From the NCBI RefSeq assembly GCF_000379485.1, contig NZ_KB902288.1, positions 62,001-126,000 on the forward strand: a DNA stretch of 64,000 nt, written 5' to 3'. Source of the stretch: Wenxinia marina DSM 24838. Its GTDB lineage: Bacteria > Pseudomonadota > Alphaproteobacteria > Rhodobacterales > Rhodobacteraceae. Positions 56,724 to 64,000 of this stretch are shown piece after piece; within the stretch, counting starts at the first letter, position 1, and every line of letters starts with the position of its first letter. The position numbers and the translations under genes are program-made. Under the pieces are notes generated by a model. That model had not been told where the DNA came from. It searched no databases and saw only the letters and a program-made list of their open reading frames with translations.

Positions 56724-57233
56724 ATGGCCGACTTTCCGCGCAGCTTCGACAAGGACGACCTGCTGAAATGCGCGCGGGGCGAACTGTTCGGCCCCGGCAA
56801 CGCGCAGCTGCCCGAGCCGCCGATGCTGATGATGGACCGGATCACCGACATCTCCGAAGATGGCGGCGAACACGGCAAGGGCCACGTCGTGGCCGAGTTC
56901 GACATCCACCCCGAGCTGTGGTTCTTCGCCTGCCACTTCCCCGGCAACCCGATCATGCCCGGCTGCCTCGGCCTCGACGGGCTGTGGCAGCTCACCGGCT
57001 TCAACCTCGGCTGGCGCGGCTGGCAGGGGCGGGGCTACGCCCTCGGCGTGGGCGAGGTGAAGCTGACCGGGATGGTGCGCCCGGACCGCAAGATGATCCG
57101 GTACTTCGTCGACTTCACCAAGGCCGTGCAGACGCGTCGCCTGACGATGGGCGTCGCCGACGGCCGGGTCGAGGCGGACGGCGAGGTGATCTATCAGGTC
57201 AAGGACATGAAGGTCGCCCTCAGCGAGAGCTGA
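56724..57233 (+). CDS. fabA: 3-hydroxydecanoyl-ACP dehydratase/isomerase
   Basis: Introduces the double bond for anaerobic-type unsaturated fatty-acid synthesis. The 169-residue hot-dog-fold protein has the catalytic His71 in [14 protein letters not shown] and Asp85 in [10 protein letters not shown] good ribosome site (GGAAGGA) precedes ATG 56724. It works with FabB, encoded 1.8 kb downstream. Confidence 0.96.
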   Translation: MADFPRSFDKDDLLKCARGELFGPGNAQLPEPPMLMMDRITDISEDGGEHGKGHVVAEFDIHPELWFFACHFPGNPIMPGCLGLDGLWQLTGFNLGWRGWQGRGYALGVGEVKLTGMVRPDRKMIRYFVDFTKAVQTRRLTMGVADGRVEADGEVIYQVKDMKVALSES

Positions 57234-57237
57234 CGGG

Positions 57238-57909
57238 GTGCGCCGGGCCGGCCGGTTCCTGCGCGACAACGCCCTTCTCCTCGCGCTGACGGCGCTCGTC
57301 GTCCTGCTGTGGTCCACGCCGGTCGTGGTGCCGCTCAAGATCCTGACGGTCCTCTTTCACGAGATCGCCCACGCCGCCGCGGCGACCCTCACCGGGGGCG
57401 AGGTGGTGCGCCTGACGGTCGACCTCCGCCAGGGCGGGCACGCGATCACGGCGGGCGGCAGCCGATTTCTCATCCTGTCGGCGGGCTACCTCGGCTCGCT
57501 TCTCATCGGCGCTGCGATCTTCCTCGCCGCTCACCGGGGCCGGTCGGACAGGGCGGTGCTGGCGGGGCTGGGCGTTCTCCTCGGCGGGGTCGCGCTGTGG
57601 GCAGTGCGGGACATGATCGGCTTCGCGCTTTGCGCGGCGGCGGCGCTGGCCATGCTCGCGGCCGCGCGGTTCCTTCCCGTGGCGGCGGCCGACCTGATCC
57701 TGCGGCTCATCGGCCTGACCAGCCTGATCTACGTGCCGCTCGACATCTTCGACGATACGCTCCGCCGGTCGGGCGAGATCTCGGACGCCCGCCTGCTGGC
57801 CACCGAAATCGGGGGCGCTACCGTGGTCTGGGGCGCGCTCTGGCTGGCGGTCAGCCTCGTCGTCATCGCGTTGACCCTGCGGGCCGGCCTCGGCCGCGGC
57901 CGGGGCTGA
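57238..57909 (+). CDS. M50-like membrane metallopeptidase
   Basis: A 223-residue protein with about six TM segments and the zinc motif HEIAH (41-45) inside a membrane helix. AGYLGSLLIGA and a later YVPLDIFDD (possible third ligand) match the M50B-like family. It starts GTG four bases after fabA, so is co-transcribed with it. The substrate is unknown; regulated intramembrane proteolysis is the family theme. A zinc-site His pair is intact, so activity is plausible. Confidence 0.8.
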   Translation: MRRAGRFLRDNALLLALTALVVLLWSTPVVVPLKILTVLFHEIAHAAAATLTGGEVVRLTVDLRQGGHAITAGGSRFLILSAGYLGSLLIGAAIFLAAHRGRSDRAVLAGLGVLLGGVALWAVRDMIGFALCAAAALAMLAAARFLPVAAADLILRLIGLTSLIYVPLDIFDDTLRRSGEISDARLLATEIGGATVVWGALWLAVSLVVIALTLRAGLGRGRG

Positions 57910-57964
57910 GCGGTTGCGCCCCGCCGGCGCCCGCGCCTAGACAGGGGCGAAGAGGAGGACAGCC

Positions 57965-58924
57965 ATGGCACGGATCGTCGTCATCGGCGGCAGCGGACAC
58001 GTCGGCACCTACCTGGTGCCCGCGCTCGTCGCGCGCGGCCACGAGGTGGTCAACGTCAGCCGCGGCCGCGCCGCGCCCTACCGTCCCCACCCGGCATGGG
58101 AGAGAGTGGAGACGGTGACGCTGGACCGCGACGCGATGTCCGACGCGGACTTCGCGGACCGCATCGCCGCGCTGTCCCCCGACGTGGTGATCGACATGAT
58201 CGCCTTCCGCCTGTCGCAGACCCGCCCGCTAGTCGAGGCGCTGCGGGGCAGGGTACAGCACTTCCTCCACTGCTCGACGATCTGGGTCTACGGCCACAAC
58301 GCGGCCCAGCCCGCGACCGAGGACGACCCGATGAACCCGTTCGGCGAGTACGGGACGGACAAGGCCGAGATCGAGGCGTGGCTGCTGCCCGACGCGCGGC
58401 GCACCGGCTTCCCCGCGCCGGTCTTCCGCCCCGGCCACATCGTCGGCCCCGGCTGGGCGCCGCTGAACCCGGCGGCCAACTTCAACACCGAGGTCTTCGC
58501 CCGGATCGCCCGCGGCGAGGAGCTGACGCTGCCGAACTTCGGGCTGGAGACGGTGCACCATGTCCATGCCGAGGACGTGGCGCAGGTGATCCTCTGCGCC
58601 ATGTCCAACCGTTCCGCCGCCCTCGGCGAGGCGTTCAACGCCGTCTCGCCGCAGGCGCTGAACCTGCGCGGCTACGCCGAGGCGATGTACCGCTTCTTCG
58701 GTCACGAGCCCCGGTTGGCCTTCCGGCCGTTCGACGACTGGAAGGCCGGCTGGTCCGACGGGGACGCGACCGCCACGTGGGAGCACATCGCCCGCAGCCC
58801 CTGCCACTCGGTCGCGAAGGGGCGCGAGCGCATCGGCTACGTGCCGCGCCATTCCAGCCTGTCCGCGGTGGAAGAGGCGGTGCGGGCGCTCGTCGACGCG
58901 GGAAAAGTCTCCGCGCCGGCCTGA
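57965..58924 (+). CDS. NAD-dependent epimerase/dehydratase (extended SDR) family protein
   Basis: A 319-residue SDR. The Rossmann motif is VIGGSGHVGTYLVPAL (4-19); the active-site Tyr-Lys pair is probably in GEYGTDKAEIEAWL. VFRPGHIVGPGWAP and HVHAEDVAQVILCA are also typical of atypical/extended SDRs. No sugar-nucleotide genes are near, so the substrate is unknown. It lies between the M50 gene and fabB in the same direction. Confidence 0.83.
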   Translation: MARIVVIGGSGHVGTYLVPALVARGHEVVNVSRGRAAPYRPHPAWERVETVTLDRDAMSDADFADRIAALSPDVVIDMIAFRLSQTRPLVEALRGRVQHFLHCSTIWVYGHNAAQPATEDDPMNPFGEYGTDKAEIEAWLLPDARRTGFPAPVFRPGHIVGPGWAPLNPAANFNTEVFARIARGEELTLPNFGLETVHHVHAEDVAQVILCAMSNRSAALGEAFNAVSPQALNLRGYAEAMYRFFGHEPRLAFRPFDDWKAGWSDGDATATWEHIARSPCHSVAKGRERIGYVPRHSSLSAVEEAVRALVDAGKVSAPA

Positions 58925-58986
58925 TCGCCTTGCCCCGCCCCGCCCCGCGGCCTTAGACAGGCTGCGCCCCTGAAGGGAGGACCCCC

Positions 58987-60209
<1,223 letters not shown>

Positions 60210-60213
<4 letters not shown>

Positions 60214-61010
60214 GTGTCGTGGGGATCGATCTGCAGGGCAAACGCGGCCTGATCATGGGCGTCGCCAACGACCACTCCATCGCCTGGGGCATCGCCCGCG
60301 CGATGGCGGGCGCGGGGGCGGAGCTGGCGTTCTCGTACCAGGGCGAGTCGCTCGAGCGGCGGGTGCGTCCGCTGGCGGCGTCCGTCGGGTCGGACTTCCT
60401 CGTGGATGCCGACGTGCTGAGCGACGACAGCCTCGAGCGCTGCTTCGCGACGCTGAAGGAGCGGTGGGGATCGATCGACTTCCTCGTCCACGCCATCGCC
60501 TTCTCGGACAAGGCCGAGCTGACGGGGCGGTTCATCAATACCAGCCGCGACAACTTCAAGAACTCGCTGACGATCTCGTGCTACTCGTTCATCGACGTCG
60601 CGCGCCGCGCGGCGGAGCTGATGCCGGACGGCGGGTCGATGATCACGCTGACCTACCAGGGGTCGAACCGCGTGACCCCGTTCTACAACGTCATGGGCGT
60701 CGCCAAGGCGGCGCTGGAGGCGTCGGTGCGCTACCTCGCCAACGACCTCGGCCCGCAGGGCGTGCGGGTGAACGCGATCTCGCCCGGGCCCATGAAGACG
60801 CTCGCCGGGGCGGCCATCGGCGGCGCGCGGCGGACCTTCAAGCACACCGAGGCGAATGCGCCGCTGCGCCGCAACCCCACTTTGGACGCCATCGGCGGGA
60901 CGGCGGTGTACCTCGCCAGCGAGGCGGGCAGCTGCACGTCGGGCGAGATCATCATCGTGGACGGCGGCTTCCACGTCCTCGGCATGCCGCAGAGCGAGAA
61001 TCTCGGCTGA
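60210..61010 (+). CDS. fabI: Enoyl-ACP reductase (NADH)
   Basis: Last step of each elongation cycle. The 266-residue SDR-type enzyme has GLIMGVANDHSIAWGIARA (nucleotide site) and the FabI catalytic pattern Y-x6-K in FYNVMGVAKAALEA. GTG start overlapping the fabB stop. No intrinsic terminator with a T-run on this strand was seen after it. Confidence 0.96.
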
Positions 61011-61095
61011 GGGGCGGCCGGCTTTACTTTTTGTCAACGGATGCCCATCATCTTGGGCATACGGAAGTCTTCCAGGTGCCTCACCTTCGGAAAAA

Positions 61096-61125
61096 GGCCC
61101 CGCAGAGCGGTGACTCTGCGGGGCC
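61096..61125 (-). terminator. Intrinsic terminator for the minus-strand small ORF
   Basis: GGCCCCGCAGAG (61096-61107) and CTCTGCGGGGCC (61114-61125), a perfect 12-base stem. The T-run is on the minus strand (AAAAA at 61091-61095 of the plus strand), so it ends a transcript coming from the right, i.e. the small ORF at 61139-61225. Confidence 0.75.
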
Positions 61126-61138
61126 ACTCCGTTTCGGG

Positions 61139-61225
61139 CTAGCCGATCCAGAGCCGGATGATCGCGACCAGCAGGCTGAGCGCCGCCAGCACGACCATCC
61201 ACTTCCGGAAGGTGTGCTCTTCCAG
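61139..61225 (-). CDS. Small single-span membrane protein, about 28 residues
   Basis: Reading LEEHTFRKWMVVLAALSLL then VAIIRLWIG: one TM helix after a short charged N-terminus. A complete Shine-Dalgarno GGAGGTGA (61238-61231 on the minus strand) places the start at CTG 61225 (5-base gap); an upstream in-frame GTG 61234 overlaps the SD and cannot use it. A 12-base-stem terminator follows 14 bases after the stop. The signals argue for a real gene with an unusual start codon. Family unknown. Confidence 0.55.
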   Translation of the reverse strand: MEEHTFRKWMVVLAALSLLVAIIRLWIG

Positions 61226-61234
61226 TTGCCTCAC

Positions 61235-61640
61235 CTCCTCTCGCCGCGAAGGGTCGCGGCGGGGCGAGGCTAGACGTGGGATGGTTAACCAGTCCTGAAG
61301 GGTGGCTGGGGAGCCGGGAGGAGATGCCTCCGCCCTCTCGGGAGGGCGGAGGCGAACAGGGTCACTCGTTACCCGTTACCCCCGAAGGTCGGACGGCTGA
61401 GCCGACCGCCCCGGGAGACGCATGTTGGGTGGGCCGGCACGGGCACCCCCGGGGCGGGGGCGCCGGACGACCACCATGCGCCCGGACACCTGGAGCTACG
61501 TGGTGCCGACGGGCAGAGTTGCAGACAGTCGATTCTTTTTTGCGCCTCCATGATGACGCCGATCGATGACCATCACCCTAACGGCCCTCGCCCCGTCGCC
61601 GCGTCGACGGACGGCGGCCACGGACAGGCGCGGGACATGC
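61235..61640. other. Non-coding or undetermined stretch with one hairpin
   Basis: Contains a perfect 12-base-stem hairpin (61326-61337 with 61342-61353) without a T-run. Short frames on both strands lack ribosome sites or conserved sequence, apart from a 33-codon minus-strand frame of biased Arg/Pro content. I see no gene that I can support. Confidence 0.5.
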
Positions 61641-61945
61641 CCCGGCCTCCTGCCGGACGAGCCGGACGCGCGGGCGCGGGCGCGGGCGGTCACGTGGATG
61701 TTCGCCGTCGTCTCGGCGGTGGAGCTGCCGGTCGTTGAGCGGAGGACGCCGTCTTCTTCGACTCCGACGCCGCCGGGGAGCAGCGGTTGCCGATGCTGGG
61801 CGTGCTGCGGCGGCTGCAGGCTTCGGACCTGCTGGCGCCGTTCCCGACGCCCGCCGCCTACGTCTCACGGGGCGAGGCGCGGCCGGCGTTCCGGCGGACC
61901 TTTGCCGCACAGGCCGAGGTGGCGGCGCGGGCGAAGGGATGGGTC
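61641..61945 (+). pseudogene. Decayed glutathione S-transferase gene
   Basis: Two GST C-terminal fragments in different frames: PGLLPDEPDARARARAVTWMF... (61644-61746) and, after a frameshift near 61740, EDAVFFDSD... RLPML joined to GVLRRLQASDLLAPFP and YVSRGEARPAFRRTFAAQ (to about 61940). In intact GSTs the RLPML and VLRRL segments are tens of residues apart, so an internal deletion has joined them. The thioredoxin-like N-terminal domain is missing. It is therefore a remnant. Confidence 0.7.
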
Positions 61946-61996
61946 TGCGAGGGGGCGCACAGGCGCCCCGCCCGCGATCTCGTGCGGGAGGCGGCC

Positions 61997-62431
61997 TCAG
62001 GCCGCCTTCACCTCGACAACCTCGATCTTGAAGGTCAGATCCTGACCGGCAAGCGGGTGGTTCGCGTCCAGCTCCACCTGGCTCTCGTCCAGCGCGGTGA
62101 CGGTCACCGGCATCGTCTGGCCGGTCTGGGTCTGCATCTGCAGGCGGGTGCCGACCTCGACCGGGATGTCGGCCGGGATCGCGTCGCGCGGCACGGTCTG
62201 CTTGGCCTCGGGGACGACGTCGCCGTAGGCGTCGGCGGCGGGAACCTCGACCGTCTTCTCCTGGCCCGTCTCCATGCCGGGAAGCGCGGCGTCGAGGCCG
62301 GGGATGATCTGGCCGGCGCCGACGGTGAACTCGAGCGGGTCGCGGCCCTGCGAGCTGTCGAAGGTGCTGCCGTCGGCGAGGGTGCCGGTGTAGTGCATGC
62401 GTACGGTGTCGCCTTCCTTGACGGTGGTCAT
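61997..62431 (-). CDS. FKBP-type peptidyl-prolyl cis-trans isomerase (SlyD-like)
   Basis: A 144-residue isomerase/chaperone. The FKBP domain (1 to about 68 plus the C-terminal strand) starts VKEGDTVRMHYTGTLADGSTF; the inserted 'IF' chaperone domain (about 69-125) has DAYGDVVPEAKQTVPRDAIP. The metal-binding His-rich tail of E. coli SlyD is absent. Cytoplasmic. The start is ATG 62431. Confidence 0.92.
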   Translation of the reverse strand: MTTVKEGDTVRMHYTGTLADGSTFDSSQGRDPLEFTVGAGQIIPGLDAALPGMETGQEKTVEVPAADAYGDVVPEAKQTVPRDAIPADIPVEVGTRLQMQTQTGQTMPVTVTALDESQVELDANHPLAGQDLTFKIEVVEVKAA

Positions 62432-62593
62432 GGCGTCTCCTTTCGAATTTTCGGGCAGATTGGGGAGGCCGCCCGCAGGCGGGTTCTCCGTGGCTCTTCC
62501 CCAAGGTAGGGGCGCCCGGCCCGGGATGCAAACCGAAGCGGCCCTTTTCCTTCCCCCGCGCCGGTGCGAGGGTCGCGGGCGGAGGGAGCCGCC

Positions 62594-63271
62594 ATGCCGA
62601 TCACGACCGTCATTTTCGACGCCTACGGGACGCTGTTCGACGTCACCGCGGCCGCCCGCGCCGCCGCGGGCGAACCCGGCGGAGAGCTGTTGCGCGACCG
62701 CTGGGAGGCGCTGGCGCGGGACTGGCGGGACCGTCAGCTGGACTACTCGTGGCTGCGGGCGACGGCGGGGCGGCACTGCGACTTCTGGCAGGTCACGCAG
62801 GACGCGCTCGACTGGGCGCTGGCGGCGCACCGGATGGCCGAGCCGGTGCTGCGGGAGCGGCTGCTGGCGCTCTACTGGGAGCTGGAGGCGTATCCCGAGG
62901 TGCCGGACATGCTGGCGGCGCTGAAGGGCCGGGGGCTGACCACGGCGATCCTGTCCAACGGCTCGCCCGCGATGCTGGAGGGGGCGGTGACGTCCGCGGG
63001 CATCGGCGAGTTGCTGGACGCCGTCCTGTCGGTCGAGGAGGTGGGCGTCTTCAAGCCGCACGGGTCGGTCTACGCCCTCGTGTGCGCCCGATTCGGCTGC
63101 GCCCCGTCGGAAGTGTTGTTCGTCTCGTCCAACGGCTGGGACGCGGCGGCCGCGGCGGGGTACGGCTTCGCCACTGCCTGGGTGAACCGGGCGGGCCTGC
63201 CGCGGGAGAGGTTGTGGGCCGAGCCGGCGCACGAGCTGCGCGACCTGTCCACCGTGCCGGAGCTGGTCTGA
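62594..63271 (+). CDS. (S)-2-haloacid dehalogenase, HAD type II
   Basis: A 225-residue HAD enzyme. The nucleophile Asp9 is in IFDAYGTLFD; motif II is ILSNGSP; motif III Lys is in VGVFKPHGSVY; motif IV is SSNGWDAAAAAGYGF, the type found in L-2-haloacid dehalogenases. It would hydrolyse 2-haloacids to hydroxyacids. ATG 62594 is preferred over an upstream start at 62564. The stop overlaps the next start (TGATG). Confidence 0.9.
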   Translation: MPITTVIFDAYGTLFDVTAAARAAAGEPGGELLRDRWEALARDWRDRQLDYSWLRATAGRHCDFWQVTQDALDWALAAHRMAEPVLRERLLALYWELEAYPEVPDMLAALKGRGLTTAILSNGSPAMLEGAVTSAGIGELLDAVLSVEEVGVFKPHGSVYALVCARFGCAPSEVLFVSSNGWDAAAAAGYGFATAWVNRAGLPRERLWAEPAHELRDLSTVPELV

Positions 63272-64000
63272 TGCCGGACTACCGCGCCGCCGACGGCGTC
63301 CGCCTGCACTATACCGACGAGGGCGAGGGGCTGCCGCTGGTCTGCCTCCCCGGCCTGACGCGGGAGGGGACGGATTTCGATTTCGTGGCAATGCACCTGA
63401 CGGGCGTGCGGCTGATCCGGCCGGACTATCGCGGCCGCGGCCGGTCGGACCGGGCGGACCCGGCGACCTACACGGTGCCGCACGAGGCGCAGGACGTGCT
63501 GGCGCTGCTGGACCACCTGCGGCTGGAGAAGGTGGCGCTGCTCGGCACGTCGCGGGGCGGGCTGATCTCGATGGCGCTGGCGGCGACGGCGAAGGACCGG
63601 CTGGCCGGCGTGGCGCTGAACGACATCGGGCCGGTAATCGAGGAGACCGGGCTCGACTTCATCAGGACGTATCTCGGCCGGAACCCGGTGTCCAAGACGC
63701 GCGACGAAGCTGCGAAGGCTCGCGCCAAGGCGATGACCGGCTTCTCCGGCGTCCCCGAAGCGCGCTGGCGCGAGGAGGTGGCACGGCACTACGACGCCGC
63801 CGAGGGCGGCCTCGTCATCCGCTACGACCCGAAGCTGCGCGACGCCGTGCTGGCCTCCGGCGCGGCGCCGGCGGCGGACCTCTGGCCGCTGTTCGACGCG
63901 CTGGCGGGCCTGCCGCTCTGCCTGATCCGCGGCGAGACGTCGGACATCCTGTCCCGCGCCACGGCGGACGAGATGCGCCGGCGGCGGCCGGACATGATCT
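63271..64000 (+). CDS. Alpha/beta hydrolase, truncated by the window end
   Basis: At least 243 residues, open to the right edge. The fold starts VRLHYTDEGEGLPLVCLPGL, with oxyanion HG-like loop PGLTREG and nucleophile elbow LLGTSRGGL (Ser94). Asp and His of the triad would be later; the His lies beyond the window. It may act after the dehalogenase, with which it is translationally coupled, but the substrate is unknown. Confidence 0.85.
   Translation, partial: MPDYRAADGVRLHYTDEGEGLPLVCLPGLTREGTDFDFVAMHLTGVRLIRPDYRGRGRSDRADPATYTVPHEAQDVLALLDHLRLEKVALLGTSRGGLISMALAATAKDRLAGVALNDIGPVIEETGLDFIRTYLGRNPVSKTRDEAAKARAKAMTGFSGVPEARWREEVARHYDAAEGGLVIRYDPKLRDAVLASGAAPAADLWPLFDALAGLPLCLIRGETSDILSRATADEMRRRRPDMI

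Noticed and set aside
61369-61551. Minus-strand ORF in the gap left of the GST remnant
   Set aside because: Arg/Pro/Ser-rich translation without family resemblance or a good start signal.

Overview
The window is about 70% GC chromosomal DNA from an alphaproteobacterium, most likely a member of the Rhodobacterales (Paracoccaceae/Roseobacteraceae). Reasons: the pckA / chvI-chvG / hprK-rapZ-EIIA-HPr block, an Irr-type regulator divergent from fabA with fabB-fabI behind it, the rsmI-yraN-gshB run beside an LpoA-like lipoprotein, a COQ9 protein, a class II AroA, and paired imelysin genes with a DUF1513 protein. Coding density is high and genes commonly overlap by 1-4 bases. I found no prophage, insertion sequence, CRISPR array, tRNA or rRNA gene. 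This is core chromosome with a few accessory genes and several families of intergenic repeats.

Layout. 0-6.5 kb: gluconeogenic PEP carboxykinase, divergent from the ChvI/ChvG two-component system and the carbon/nitrogen-type PTS regulators (HPr kinase, RapZ, EIIA, HPr). 6.5-9.8 kb: an acyltransferase, a soluble globin-coupled chemotaxis sensor and a 3-hydroxyacyl-CoA dehydrogenase. 10-14.5 kb: a DUF6473 gene, etfBA, a small lysine-rich ORF, a quinone oxidoreductase and COQ9. 14.6-17.3 kb: rpsU, a GFA-type protein, dapD and two GlsB/YeaQ membrane proteins. 17.3-22.9 kb: a six-gene iron operon (imelysin, bfd, bfr, di-heme oxidoreductase, second imelysin, DUF1513). 23-28.8 kb: a membrane-tethered MoeB-like E1 enzyme, dut, coaBC, rpoH, a ChaN-like protein, cobU and a phosphatase. 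28.9-41.4 kb: GST, yifB, gshB/yraN/rsmI, LpoA-like lipoprotein, glnD, an EEP hydrolase and murJ. 41.4-47.6 kb: a segment flanked by inverted repeat clusters and holding a catalytically dead rhomboid, trpS, an SH3 protein, a 2-hydroxyacid dehydrogenase and trmB. 47.6-54.9 kb: aroA, cmk, small accessory genes and rpsA. 55-56.1 kb: a GSU2403-type nucleotidyltransferase-fold gene behind two operator-like dyads. 56.1-61 kb: irr, fabA, an M50-like peptidase, an epimerase, fabB and fabI. 61-64 kb: a tiny membrane ORF with its own terminator, a decayed GST gene, an SlyD-type FKBP, a haloacid dehalogenase and a truncated alpha/beta hydrolase.

How the parts work together. The left end joins envelope/acid sensing (ChvG/ChvI) to PTS phosphorylation state and to gluconeogenesis. 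The 17-23 kb operon looks like periplasmic iron capture (imelysins, di-heme protein) linked to cytoplasmic iron storage and release (Bfr, Bfd), and the iron/heme regulator Irr lies elsewhere in the window beside the unsaturated fatty-acid genes. The least explained items are the orphan nucleotidyltransferase gene with duplicated operators, the 154-bp dispersed element (three full copies and one partial, all intergenic), a six-copy 39-bp tandem array, AT-rich perfect palindromes in an otherwise GC-rich gap, and two very small ORFs that carry good expression signals.
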